From assembly GCA_031288855.1 (NCBI GenBank), contig JAITQQ010000043.1:1-9210 (forward strand): a stretch of DNA of 9,210 nt, in the 5' to 3' direction. Of this stretch, positions 1 to 7,895 are shown one piece after another. A program made the position numbers and the translations under genes. The stretch comes from Prevotellaceae bacterium. Its GTDB lineage: Bacteria > Bacteroidota > Bacteroidia > Bacteroidales > UBA932. The notes under the pieces are model-generated. The model was given only the letters and a program-made list of their open reading frames with translations, was not told where the DNA came from and did no database searches. Position 1 is the first letter of the stretch. Each line of letters opens with the position of its first letter.

Positions 1-1538
1 TACGAAACATTGAAATTCACATTACGGCTGCTTTCCGGCTTCAGCGATGCGTCGCCCTTTTCCAGCACTTCGTCGCCAAACAGCTCCTTTTCGGAAGGCA
101 GGCGGCACGATTTTTCGAACGAGAGTTTCAACTGCACCGCGCCGGTCAGGTAATAAGTGGTGGCGACGCCATAGCCCGGCGTGCCGAATGAACGTTCCTG
201 TTCCTGATATGCCGCAGTGGATGTTTTCGACGTGTCAATGGGGCCGGTTACGCGGACTGCATAATATTTCGCAAATACCGACGCGTGCCACCGACGCGTG
301 GGCTCAAACTTGTAGGAGAAACCTGTTACATTCTTGGTGTTGGCGCGGCGCATAAAGCTTGCCGCCGTGCTGTTTTCGGCGTTCGCCGCCGCATCGGAGG
401 CTTTGCGCGTGAAGTAATGATACACGTTGTTGAGGGTGAAATAATGCCGCCCGCTTAGCTGATAGCGGATGTTGGCGGTGGCAAAATAATTGTTGTTGTC
501 AAATTCGCTCAGGGAATACTGCCCTTCGCCCTTGGCGCTCTTTTCGCGGTATTCGCCCCGCCAGTTGTATTGACGCGCCAGCGAGTCGGTGTTGTTGTTG
601 CGCGATTTGTTGTAGTTAGCCGTCAGCGAAAAATGAAGGTCTTCCACAAATAAATTATACTTATTGTATTTCAGGGAAGGGATGATGCTGACGGCGCTGC
701 ATTCCTTTCCGCCGTAGGCGATTTTCAGCAAATTCGCATGTTGAATCTCGGCGTTTTCGCGGCTCAGGGTAACGCCGACAATCAGCCGGCTCGCCCACGG
801 CTTATTCACCACGCCCACTTTCGCAATCAGCGTTTCGTTATGATAGGTATCGTGAAACCGCTTGAACCAGTAGTCTTCCGTCGAATACATGTTGGTCGAT
901 AAATCCAGTAATTTTGTTTTGACCTTATAACTATTGTCGGAATAATTTTGAAAAGCGTTGAGTTGAAAAACAAAGCCCGATGCGGTGGTATGCCCAAGGC
1001 TCAAATTCGTTTTGTGCGTGTTGAAAGAGCCGAACGAATAGGACACATCCGCGTAAGTATTGGCGGTATTCCGGGTCACAATGTTGACAGCGCCGCCCAG
1101 CGCGTCAGCGCCAAGTTCGATAGGCACTACGCCTTTATATACTTCAATGCGGTCGGCCATCGCCACCGGGATGTTCCCCATCCGGAACGAAGAGCCATAG
1201 CCCTCGGCAGGCAATCCGTCAATGAACACCTTCACGTGCCGCCCGCTAAAACCGTTCAGAAAAATTTGTGAGTTAGAGCCCACGCCGCCTGTTTCCCTTA
1301 TCTTGACGCCCGACACGCGGTCAAGCGCATGACTAATGTCCATCGTGGTGTTGCGCAGCGCTCTGGCATCGACGGCCACCACATTGTAGGCCGACTCGTT
1401 AATCTCTTTCACTTTGCTGTGCCCTGTCACAACCACCTCGTTCAATACCACCGTGCTGTCGTGTTGTGCTGTGGCCGCCGCCTGTATAATAAAAATAAAT
1501 AAACCCAGACAAAAATAATACTTCAACCCCTTCATCAT
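1..1538 (-). CDS. TonB-dependent outer-membrane receptor, C-terminus cut by window edge
   Basis: The protein is a ligand-gated outer-membrane beta-barrel that imports a substrate with energy from TonB-ExbB-ExbD. The frame is open, with no stop, from the ATG at 1538 to the left edge (512 codons), so about the last third is missing. Residues 1-24 form a signal peptide with a hydrophobic core at 9-18 and a probable A-T-A cut before Gln25. A TonB-box-like stretch, VVLNEVVVTG, lies at 30-39. The plug domain spans about 45-155 and carries RVSGVKIR, the VFIDGLP segment and the typical IEVYKG...GGAVNIVTR block (131-156). The rest is aromatic-rich alternating barrel sequence, including RLPSEKELFGD. 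There is no N-terminal carboxypeptidase-regulatory-like domain as in SusC proteins, and no SusD lies in view. This suggests a siderophore, haem or cobalamin type of receptor, but the ligand cannot be told. A second ATG follows directly (1535-1533), and AGAGG sits just upstream, so either may be used. Confidence 0.94.
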   Translation of the reverse strand, partial: MMKGLKYYFCLGLFIFIIQAAATAQHDSTVVLNEVVVTGHSKVKEINESAYNVVAVDARALRNTTMDISHALDRVSGVKIRETGGVGSNSQIFLNGFSGRHVKVFIDGLPAEGYGSSFRMGNIPVAMADRIEVYKGVVPIELGADALGGAVNIVTRNTANTYADVSYSFGSFNTHKTNLSLGHTTASGFVFQLNAFQNYSDNSYKVKTKLLDLSTNMYSTEDYWFKRFHDTYHNETLIAKVGVVNKPWASRLIVGVTLSRENAEIQHANLLKIAYGGKECSAVSIIPSLKYNKYNLFVEDLHFSLTANYNKSRNNNTDSLARQYNWRGEYREKSAKGEGQYSLSEFDNNNYFATANIRYQLSGRHYFTLNNVYHYFTRKASDAAANAENSTAASFMRRANTKNVTGFSYKFEPTRRWHASVFAKYYAVRVTGPIDTSKTSTAAYQEQERSFGTPGYGVATTYYLTGAVQLKLSFEKSCRLPSEKELFGDEVLEKGDASLKPESSRNVNFNVS

Positions 1539-1557
1539 CCTCTTTAATTAAACGCCG

Positions 1558-1588
1558 CAAAGGTAAGGGGAATATCAAAGCGCAACAA
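1558..1588 (-). promoter_or_regulatory. Bacteroidota-type promoter for the TonB-dependent receptor
   Basis: On the minus strand, TACCTTTG at 1565-1558 matches the Bacteroidota -7 consensus TAnnTTTG exactly. A TTG-containing -33 element (GATTGTTG, 1590-1583) lies about 20 nt upstream, counted from the TTG at 1588-1586. The start of transcription would fall near 1551, giving a leader of only about 13 nt. That is too short for a riboswitch. Motif and spacing are seen directly; activity is inferred. Confidence 0.6.
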
Positions 1589-1645
1589 TCCCAAAAAATA
1601 GTGGAAAAGCGCGCCAAAATAACAAGAAATGGTTATTTTTTTAGG

Positions 1646-1666
1646 TTAAGCGCTAAGCGTTAGGAG
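1646..1666. repeat. Three degenerate heptamers in the divergent intergenic region
   Basis: Three adjacent 7-mers, TTAAGCG, CTAAGCG and TTAGGAG, form a short imperfect array in the middle of the 224-nt gap between the receptor gene and tRNA-Leu. TTAGG also occurs just before it, at 1641-1645. The array is short and imperfect, so it may be chance or a decayed intergenic repeat. Nothing else coding is seen in this gap. Confidence 0.3.
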
Positions 1667-1720
1667 TTGCCGCGCAAGGGCGGTTTTGTCCCCCTGCAAA
1701 AACCATTGACGCCTAATTAA

Positions 1721-1751
1721 TTTCCGTTTTCCGTTTTTTTTCGTATCTTTG
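1721..1751 (+). promoter_or_regulatory. Bacteroidota-type promoter for tRNA-Leu and probably tig-clpP-clpX
   Basis: TATCTTTG at 1744-1751 matches the -7 consensus TAnnTTTG. A TTTC at 1721-1724, a near match to the -33 TTTG, lies 19 nt upstream. Transcription would begin around 1757-1759, a few bases before the tRNA. I saw no comparable motif in the 20 nt between the tRNA and tig. This promoter is therefore the likely source of the whole plus-strand transcript. Confidence 0.62.
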
Positions 1752-1762
1752 CATCCCCAAAT

Positions 1763-1844
1763 GCGGGCATGGCGTAATTGGTAGCCGCGCCAGACTTAGG
1801 ATCTGGTGCCGTAAGGCGTGGGGGTTCGAGTCCCTTTGCCCGCA
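1763..1844 (+). tRNA. tRNA-Leu, anticodon UAG
   Basis: This gene folds into a full class II cloverleaf. The acceptor stem pairs GCGGGCA (1763-1769) with TGCCCGC (1837-1843), followed by discriminator A1844, as expected for leucine. The anticodon stem CCAGA/TCTGG (1790-1794 and 1802-1806) encloses the loop CTTAGGA, with anticodon TAG at 1797-1799, which reads CUA. A long variable arm (1807-1819, GCC-GTAA-GGC) is typical of tRNA-Leu. The T-arm holds TTCGAGT between GGGGG and CCCTT, with two G-T pairs. CCA is not encoded, so it must be added after transcription. The tig start codon follows only 20 nt later, which suggests a shared transcript. Confidence 0.97.
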
Positions 1845-1864
1845 CTTTAAAAAATATGCTATTC

Positions 1865-3196
1865 ATGAAGATTTCGCAACATCACATCGACGATTTGAAC
1901 GCAACCATTACGTTGAATATTGAAAAAACCGACTATGCGCCGCGGGTGAAAAAAAGCCTGAACGAATACCGGCGCAAGGCCGACATTAAAGGCTTCCGAC
2001 CGGGTATGGCGCCCATGGGCATTGTCGAAAAAATGTACGGCAAAAGTGCGCTGCTCGACGAAGTGCAAAATATCATCTCGGAAAGCCTGAACAAGCACAT
2101 CGAAGAAAACAAACTTCACCTGTTGGGCGAGCCGCTTCCGAACGAAGGCGAACACCAACAAATAAACTGGGATGCACCCGGCGACATGGAGTTTAAGTTC
2201 GACGTAGGCATTGCGCCGGATATCGACATTACGTTTACGGATAAGGATAAAATTCCGTACTATAAAATTACGGTTACCGAAGACGACCGGAATAAGCACA
2301 AAGAAAACATACTGCGGCAATACGGCAAGCTTGTCGATACCGATGCCGCCGGCGAGGAAGATTTTATCAAAGCCACGCTCACGCAAGGCGAACACACCAT
2401 TGAAGACGGCTACATTTCGTTGAAAACAATCGAAGACAAAAAGCTGAAAAAACCTTTCCTTGACAAAAAGACCGATGATGAGTTTGACGTTGACGTGAAA
2501 AAAACATTCACGAATGAAACCGACCTGGCCGCCCTGCTGAAGGTAAAAAAGGAAGAACTGGCAAAATTCGAGCCGGTGTTTCATATTAAAATTACCGAAG
2601 TAAAACGCTTCGAGCCGGCCGGACTCAACCAAGACCTGTATGACCGCCTTTTCGGAAAAGACGAGGTGAAAAGCGAAGAAGATTTTAACAAAAAAGTGGA
2701 AGCGCGTATTGCCGACGAATACGAACAGGAAAGCGAATTCCGCTTCACCATTGACGCCCGCGAAGAAGCGCTGAAAAAAGCCAAGTTAAAACTGCCTGAA
2801 AGTTTCTTGAAACGATGGCTGCTGCACGTCAACGAAGGGAAACTTACCGCAGAAAAAATCGACAACGACTTCAATGCTTTTGCCGACGATTTGCGTTGGC
2901 AAATGATTCGCGGATACCTCACAAAAACACAAAACCTGGCAGTAACGGAGGAAGACATGCAGGGTCATGCGCTGAAAATGGCGCGTTACCAATTCTCCAT
3001 GTATGGCCTTCACAATGCTTCCGAAGAGCATCTTGAGCATTATGCAAAAAGCATCTTGGCCAACGAACAGGAGGCAAAACGCATTTACGAAAAAGTGGAA
3101 GAAGAAAAAGTGATTGCCTACATCAGAAGCGTGGTGAAGTTGGATGAAAAAGAAATCACTTTGGAAAAACTACAGAAACTATACGAGAAGAAATAA
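1865..3196 (+). CDS. tig: Trigger factor, ribosome-associated chaperone
   Basis: Trigger factor binds ribosomal protein uL23 at the exit tunnel and shelters nascent chains. The 443-residue product is close to the family's usual length of about 430-450. The N-terminal ribosome-binding domain (about 1-115) carries the signature loop GFRPGMAP at 43-50. The middle region (about 150-250), where other phyla have an FKBP-type prolyl isomerase domain, has no FKBP motif I can recognise. The C-terminal half is long, helical and charged, as in the substrate-cradling arms. The chosen ATG gives MKISQHHID, matching the usual start of Bacteroidota trigger factors. An in-frame ATG at 1856 would add three residues. 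In-frame starts further upstream fall inside the tRNA and are rejected. No Shine-Dalgarno is seen, only an A-rich leader. The stop codon overlaps the clpP start (TAATG). Confidence 0.95.
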   Translation: MKISQHHIDDLNATITLNIEKTDYAPRVKKSLNEYRRKADIKGFRPGMAPMGIVEKMYGKSALLDEVQNIISESLNKHIEENKLHLLGEPLPNEGEHQQINWDAPGDMEFKFDVGIAPDIDITFTDKDKIPYYKITVTEDDRNKHKENILRQYGKLVDTDAAGEEDFIKATLTQGEHTIEDGYISLKTIEDKKLKKPFLDKKTDDEFDVDVKKTFTNETDLAALLKVKKEELAKFEPVFHIKITEVKRFEPAGLNQDLYDRLFGKDEVKSEEDFNKKVEARIADEYEQESEFRFTIDAREEALKKAKLKLPESFLKRWLLHVNEGKLTAEKIDNDFNAFADDLRWQMIRGYLTKTQNLAVTEEDMQGHALKMARYQFSMYGLHNASEEHLEHYAKSILANEQEAKRIYEKVEEEKVIAYIRSVVKLDEKEITLEKLQKLYEKK

Positions 3197-3873
3197 TGCA
3201 AAACGAATTTAAAAAATATGCTGTAAAGCATGCAGGAATTAGCAGCTTGGCGCTGCACCGTTACAATTCCATGTACAATTGGGCGATTAGCCCCACCATT
3301 ATCGAAGAGCGGCAATTGAATATCGCCACGATGGACGTGTTCTCGCGGTTGATGATGGACCGCATCATTTTCCTCGGCGTACCCATTACCGACGACGTGG
3401 CGAACATTATTCAGGCGCAATTGTTGTTTCTCGAATCTACGGATTCATCCAAAGACATTCAAATATACCTTAATTCGCCGGGCGGGTCGGTGTATGCCGG
3501 CATGGGCATTTATGACACGATGCAATTGATTTCCTCAAACGTGGCCACGATATGCACAGGCATTGCCGCATCGATGGCGGCCATCATACTCACGGCGGGC
3601 AGCAAGGGGCATCGCTCCGCACTCCCCCACTCGCGGGTCATGATTCACCAACCGATGGGCGGCGCCGAAGGGCCGGCTTCCGATATTGAAATCACAGCGC
3701 GTGAAATCGTAAAACTAAAACACGAGCTTTACGAAATTATCGCCTTCCATTCGGGAAAAGATGCGGCGCAAATCGAAAAAGACGCCGACCGCGACCACTG
3801 GATGACCTCGCAGGAAGCGCTGGCCTACGGCATGATTGACGAAGTGTTGATGAAAATAAAATCACATTCTTAA
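3196..3873 (+). CDS. clpP: ATP-dependent Clp protease proteolytic subunit
   Basis: ClpP is the serine peptidase whose two stacked heptamer rings degrade proteins fed in by ClpX or ClpA/C. The catalytic triad is intact: Ser126 in GIAASMAA, His151 in HSRVMIHQP and Asp200 in DADRDHWM. The spacings of 25 and 49 residues are the same as in E. coli ClpP. The oxyanion and substrate-strand motif NSPGGSV is at 93-99. The product is 225 residues, with about 30 residues ahead of the core, which may include a propeptide. Its ATG shares one base with the tig stop codon, so translation is probably coupled. clpX follows after 3 nt, so chaperone, protease and unfoldase are likely made together in the cytoplasm. 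Confidence 0.97.
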   Translation: MQNEFKKYAVKHAGISSLALHRYNSMYNWAISPTIIEERQLNIATMDVFSRLMMDRIIFLGVPITDDVANIIQAQLLFLESTDSSKDIQIYLNSPGGSVYAGMGIYDTMQLISSNVATICTGIAASMAAIILTAGSKGHRSALPHSRVMIHQPMGGAEGPASDIEITAREIVKLKHELYEIIAFHSGKDAAQIEKDADRDHWMTSQEALAYGMIDEVLMKIKSHS

Positions 3874-3876
3874 GCT

Positions 3877-5118
3877 ATGGCAAAAAAAGAACATATTCTA
3901 CGCAAGTGTGTGTTTTGCGGACGTTCGGAGAAGGAAGTGCAGGTACTCATTACCAGCCCTCATGCGGCAATATGCAACGACTGCCTGCAAAACGCATCGA
4001 TCATCATGGAAGAAATGTTCCAACAGGAGCCCAACCCACCGCACCGCGAGGCGGTGGAAAAGTTGCCGAAACCCCACGAAATTACGGCTTTTCTTGACCA
4101 GTATGTAATCGGGCAGGATGAAGCAAAAAAATACCTCTCCGTAGCGGTTTACAACCACTATAAGCGCATCAGCCAAAAACAAGACGAAGAGGTGGACATT
4201 GAAAAATCAAACATTTTGCTGGTGGGAGAAACCGGCACAGGAAAAACGTTGTTGGCGAATACCATTGCACGCATGTTGCACGTGCCGTTTGCGATTGTTG
4301 ACGCCACCGTATTAACCGAAGCGGGGTATGTGGGCGAAGATGTGGAAAGCATCCTGTCGCGCCTGTTGCAAAATGCCGACTATGATGTAAAAGCGGCGGA
4401 AAGAGGCATCGTGTTTGTGGATGAGTTGGACAAAATTGCACGCAAAGGCGACAATCCATCCATCACGCGCGACGTGTCGGGCGAAGGCGTGCAGCAAGGT
4501 TTGCTGAAACTGTTGGAAGGGTCGGTGGTGAATGTGCCGCCGCAAGGCGGGCGCAAGCACCCGGAGCAGAAAATGATTACCATCAACACAAAAAATATTT
4601 TGTTTATCTGCGGCGGCGCTTTCGACGGCATTGAAAGGAAAATCGGACAACGCCTCAACACGCAAATGATAGGCTACGGCGCAGTACATAAAACGGCGCA
4701 TATCGACCGGAAAAATCTCCTGCAATATATCGCGCCTTCCGACCTTAAAAGCTACGGCCTGATACCGGAAATTATCGGGCGGCTGCCTATTCTGACCTAC
4801 CTGAGGCCCCTCGACCATCAAGCCTTGCGGCGAATTCTCACGGAACCGAAAAATGCCATTATAAAGCAATACATTCACCTGTTCAAATTAGACGGCATCA
4901 ACCTGACGTTTGAAGAAGCGGCGTTAAACCTGATTGTGGAAAAGGCTGTGACATTCAAACTGGGCGCTCGCGGTTTGCGTTCGATTTGCGAAGCCGTAAT
5001 GATCGACGCCATGTATGACCTTCCGTCGTCTGACAAAAAATCGTTACAGGTAACCTGCGATTACGTGGAAGAAAAACTGCACCGCCTTTCGGCGCAACAA
5101 CGGCTAAACGTGGCGTAA
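3877..5118 (+). CDS. clpX: ATP-dependent Clp protease unfoldase subunit ClpX
   Basis: ClpX is the hexameric AAA+ unfoldase that recognises tagged substrates and threads them into ClpP. The N-terminal zinc-binding domain has Cys11, Cys14, Cys33 and Cys36 (C-x2-C-x18-C-x2-C). The AAA+ core shows Walker A GETGTGKT (117-124, Lys123), pore-1 loop GYVG (150-153), Walker B VFVDE (179-183), the RKH loop (226-228) and sensor 2 GARGLRS (363-369). The ClpP-docking loop reads I265-G266-Y267 instead of the E. coli IGF. The Walker B neighbourhood, VDELDK, differs slightly from the common IDEIDK. The 413-residue length is normal. No Shine-Dalgarno is seen, and the 3-nt gap from clpP suggests coupling. The gene ends 21 nt from the end of the oppositely directed ftsZ. 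Confidence 0.97.
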   Translation: MAKKEHILRKCVFCGRSEKEVQVLITSPHAAICNDCLQNASIIMEEMFQQEPNPPHREAVEKLPKPHEITAFLDQYVIGQDEAKKYLSVAVYNHYKRISQKQDEEVDIEKSNILLVGETGTGKTLLANTIARMLHVPFAIVDATVLTEAGYVGEDVESILSRLLQNADYDVKAAERGIVFVDELDKIARKGDNPSITRDVSGEGVQQGLLKLLEGSVVNVPPQGGRKHPEQKMITINTKNILFICGGAFDGIERKIGQRLNTQMIGYGAVHKTAHIDRKNLLQYIAPSDLKSYGLIPEIIGRLPILTYLRPLDHQALRRILTEPKNAIIKQYIHLFKLDGINLTFEEAALNLIVEKAVTFKLGARGLRSICEAVMIDAMYDLPSSDKKSLQVTCDYVEEKLHRLSAQQRLNVA

Positions 5119-5139
5119 AAACAGCGAATAGCTCAGGCG

Positions 5140-6543
5140 CTAATCCAATTGTTGGTGCAGGTATGAATTATCAGTACTCAAATGATGCCCGCCGGCAGCG
5201 GTTTCGGTCAATGTTGACGCAGATGTATTACTATTGTCGCCCGGCGTATTGATTATCACTTTACGACGAATATAGGCCGGCGTTTTCCTAAACTCACTCT
5301 TATCACTCTCTTCATCCAAAAGCAAAACAGGCTTTGCCCTTATTTTCGTAATCGTTGCCGGTGTGGGGTCATCATTTTCAAACACCCGGCGGGAAGTATC
5401 AAGCATAATGTCAGGTTCCGCCTGTTCAGTTGCCGGCATCTTTTCCTCGTTTCCGATAATAGGGATTATGTCTTTTTCCGAAAACTCATCACCATTCAAT
5501 GTAATAACTTCTCCTTCCTCATTATCGTCACCAAACTTATCAGCAAAAGGGGCCATTCGAAAGCCGGTAGCCACTATCGTGATGTGCATCGCATCCTCAA
5601 GGGCATTATCAAATATCATGCCATGTTTCACGAATTGGGCGGTTCTTCCGGTGCGCTCTTGGATATAATTCAACGCTTGCCCAAGTTCGCTCATCATAAA
5701 CGTGTCTTCACTGGCCGCAATATTGACCAATACGCTTTTTGCACCCGAGATGTCGTTGTTGTCAAGCAGGGGCGACGACAAGGCTTCTTCAGCCGCCCGC
5801 AAAGCGCGTTTTTCGCCGCTTGCCACACCCGACCCCATCACGGCCACGCTACTATTTTTCATGGCCCTGCTCACATCAGCAAAGTCGACATTGGTGTATC
5901 CGGTGCGGGTAATAATTTCGGCAATCCCTTTTACCGCTGTGGTCAGCACCTCATCGGCTTTGGCAAAAGCTTTTTTAACGGGCAGTTCGCCATGAAACTC
6001 GAACAGGCGGTCGTTATTAATCATCAGCAACGAGTCCACATAGCGTTGTAATTCGAGTATCCCCTCGCGGGCGCGCCGGGTGAAATCAGAGCCTTCATTA
6101 GAAAACGGCATGGTGACAATCGCCACCGTAAGCACACCCATTTCTTTAGCCATTTTAGCAATAACCGGCGTGGCGCCGGTTCCTGTGCCGCCGCCCATGC
6201 CGGCAGCAAGAAACACCATTTGGGTATTATTGTCCAGCATTTCACATATCTTATCCATACTTTCCAGGGCAGCCTGTTTTCCCTGTTCGGGGTCACAGCC
6301 TGCGCCAAGCCCCTGAGCCCCCAATTGTATTTTGGTACCCAGCGGGCTTGCTTGCAACGCTTGCGCATCGGTATTGCACGCCACAAAATGCACGCCTTTA
6401 ATACCGGTATGGAACATATTGTTCACGGCATTATTGCCGCCGCCGCCTATTCCTATTACTTTAATGATAGCGCCCGAACTTTTCCAGTTGGTCGGAACAA
6501 GCATATCGTCGCTATCTCTTATCATATCATCTTCCATCATCAT
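5140..6543 (-). CDS. ftsZ: Cell division protein FtsZ
   Basis: FtsZ is the tubulin-like GTPase that polymerises into the cytoplasmic division ring. The GTP-binding signature GGGTGTG is at 117-123. The glycine-rich IGIGGGGNNAVNNM lies at 30-43, and the catalytic T7 loop NVDFADV at 218-224 supplies Asp220 and Asp223. After the globular core (to about residue 340) comes an acidic, low-complexity linker. It is followed by the conserved FtsA-binding-type peptide TPAYIRRK at 421-428, comparable to the C-terminal peptide of E. coli FtsZ. Here about 39 further residues follow, ending YLHQQLD. The 467-residue length reflects this linker and tail. The start is ambiguous among three consecutive ATGs (6543, 6540, 6537), with Met7 and Met14 also possible. 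No Shine-Dalgarno is present. The gene is last in the visible cluster, 9 nt after ftsA. Confidence 0.97.
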   Translation of the reverse strand: MMMEDDMIRDSDDMLVPTNWKSSGAIIKVIGIGGGGNNAVNNMFHTGIKGVHFVACNTDAQALQASPLGTKIQLGAQGLGAGCDPEQGKQAALESMDKICEMLDNNTQMVFLAAGMGGGTGTGATPVIAKMAKEMGVLTVAIVTMPFSNEGSDFTRRAREGILELQRYVDSLLMINNDRLFEFHGELPVKKAFAKADEVLTTAVKGIAEIITRTGYTNVDFADVSRAMKNSSVAVMGSGVASGEKRALRAAEEALSSPLLDNNDISGAKSVLVNIAASEDTFMMSELGQALNYIQERTGRTAQFVKHGMIFDNALEDAMHITIVATGFRMAPFADKFGDDNEEGEVITLNGDEFSEKDIIPIIGNEEKMPATEQAEPDIMLDTSRRVFENDDPTPATITKIRAKPVLLLDEESDKSEFRKTPAYIRRKVIINTPGDNSNTSASTLTETAAGGHHLSTDNSYLHQQLD

Positions 6544-6552
6544 CGTTTATTA

Positions 6553-7887
6553 TTAAACTTCGTTGTCGGTTTTAAAAAATTCTTTAAACATATCTTGAAC
6601 GCCGGAGAAAGGGTTTCGCCTTACTCTTGGTGGCCTTGAGGGTTCTGGATGTTCCGGAGGTTCCGGGCGTTTTACCTTTTTCTTCGAACCCGATTTCACC
6701 GGCGCATTTTCTATTACAGACTCGAATATTTCCGGCTCAATGGGTACGTGTTTTTTGTCGGTAGAGCCCATCATCAGCAAGCCCACCGCCGTAGCGCAGT
6801 CGCAATGCTGCACATCAGTAACGGAGTCAGACGTAACGAACAGCAGCTCGCCCTTACGCGCTTTCATGCCGGTTTTATATTTTACGAACTCCGTTAAATC
6901 CCCAATCTTCGCCCCGCCGCCGGTAAGGACAATGCCGGCGTTGAGCCGGCCGGCGTATCCCGATTGCTGAATGATATATACTACGGTTTCCATAATTTCG
7001 TCCATGCGGGCTTCAATAATTTTGGCAAGCATGCGAAACGACACCTCGCCACCGCCCGCCCCCAATATCCTGACGGTCTTGTTTGCCTTAATCAGCTCGC
7101 TGTAACACGAGCCGTATTGGACCTTCAATTGGTCGGCATAACGTGCAGAAATGGCGCAGCCACTCCGGATATCGTCGGTGATTACATCGCCGCCAAACGG
7201 AATAACGTCTACGTGTCGTATGATGTTGTCGCAATAAATCACCACGCTGGTGGTGCCGCCGCCAATATCGACTACCGCTACGCCCATCTCCTTGTCGTCA
7301 TCGCTCAACACGGCTTCGGCCGCAGCAAGCGGCGACAGAAAGAGGTTTTTCACTTGCAATCCCGCATGTTCGATACTGCGACGAATGAGTTGCATTGGCG
7401 GCTTGGCGGCCGTCAACACGCAAAATTCCGCTTTCAGCCGATGGCCGCAAGCGCCCACAGGATTGGGCACGCGAAGCTTATCATCAAGCTGATAACCTTG
7501 CGGAATGACGTCGCGCACTTCGCTGTTAGAGCCTGTACTAATACCATACATGTCCTGTTCCAAGCGACGAATTTCTTCTTCCGAGATGTGCATATTGGGT
7601 TTGTCACGGCTTGTTTCCGATGGCTGTTTAATGCATTGGATGTGTTCTCCGGAAACACCTGCATACACTTCCGTGATGTCGACGCCCTCCTGTTGTTTCA
7701 TCTCGTCTATGAGCGTTTTCAGCACATTTCCTGCTTCTATACTATTCCACACTTCGCCTTGCACCACGCCACGCGATGGGGCTTCGTGATGTGCAAAAAC
7801 ATGAAACTTCCCGGAAACGGTTTTTTTTCCTGCTAAAACGGAAATTCTCTTGGTGCCCAAATCAACAGCTGCAATATATTTTTCCAT
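6553..7887 (-). CDS. ftsA: Cell division protein FtsA
   Basis: FtsA is an actin-like ATPase that anchors FtsZ filaments to the inner membrane and recruits later divisome proteins. The three nucleotide-binding motifs are visible: phosphate 1 VDLGTKRISVL (from residue 8), phosphate 2 VVDIGGGTTSVVIY (around Asp207) and the adenosine motif LTGGGAK (Thr322). The subdomain insertion specific to FtsA (1C, about 80-165) replaces actin's 1B. The C-terminus has a proline-rich basic linker (about 401-424: KKKVKRP, then RPPRVRR) leading to an amphipathic membrane-targeting helix, NPFSGVQDMFKEFF, at 425-438. The product is 444 residues, a normal length. No ribosome-binding site is visible. It starts 8 nt after ftsQ and ends 9 nt before ftsZ, so the three are likely co-expressed. 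Confidence 0.97.
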   Translation of the reverse strand: MEKYIAAVDLGTKRISVLAGKKTVSGKFHVFAHHEAPSRGVVQGEVWNSIEAGNVLKTLIDEMKQQEGVDITEVYAGVSGEHIQCIKQPSETSRDKPNMHISEEEIRRLEQDMYGISTGSNSEVRDVIPQGYQLDDKLRVPNPVGACGHRLKAEFCVLTAAKPPMQLIRRSIEHAGLQVKNLFLSPLAAAEAVLSDDDKEMGVAVVDIGGGTTSVVIYCDNIIRHVDVIPFGGDVITDDIRSGCAISARYADQLKVQYGSCYSELIKANKTVRILGAGGGEVSFRMLAKIIEARMDEIMETVVYIIQQSGYAGRLNAGIVLTGGGAKIGDLTEFVKYKTGMKARKGELLFVTSDSVTDVQHCDCATAVGLLMMGSTDKKHVPIEPEIFESVIENAPVKSGSKKKVKRPEPPEHPEPSRPPRVRRNPFSGVQDMFKEFFKTDNEV

Positions 7888-7895
7888 AATACAAA

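Noticed and set aside
1399..1617. 72-codon minus-strand open frame overlapping the receptor start
   Set aside because: It is out of frame with the receptor, covers the promoter and signal-peptide region, and shows no protein-like pattern.
1670..1687. Possible terminator: CCGC/GCGG stem followed by TTTT
   Set aside because: The stem is only 4 bp, the T-run is short, and no plus-strand gene lies upstream for it to terminate.
1778..1864. In-frame GTG/ATG-like extension of tig reaching back into the tRNA
   Set aside because: The upstream part is the tRNA-Leu gene itself, and the extra residues do not resemble any trigger factor. The ATG at 1865 gives the expected N-terminus.
1859..2632. 257-codon open frame on the minus strand, antisense to tig
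   Set aside because: It mirrors a clear trigger factor gene, and its phenylalanine/valine-rich composition is the reverse complement of Lys/Glu/Asp codons.
4312..4878. 188-codon open frame antisense to clpX
   Set aside because: It is a shadow of the intact clpX gene with no motif of its own.
5123..5141. Possible bidirectional terminator between clpX and ftsZ (AGCG/CGCT)
   Set aside because: A 4-bp stem with an 11-nt loop and no T-run on either side is too weak to call.
6964..7836. 290-codon open frame on the plus strand, antisense to ftsA
   Set aside because: It lies wholly within the intact ftsA gene, shows no recognisable domain and is His/Asn/Arg-rich, as expected of an antisense shadow.
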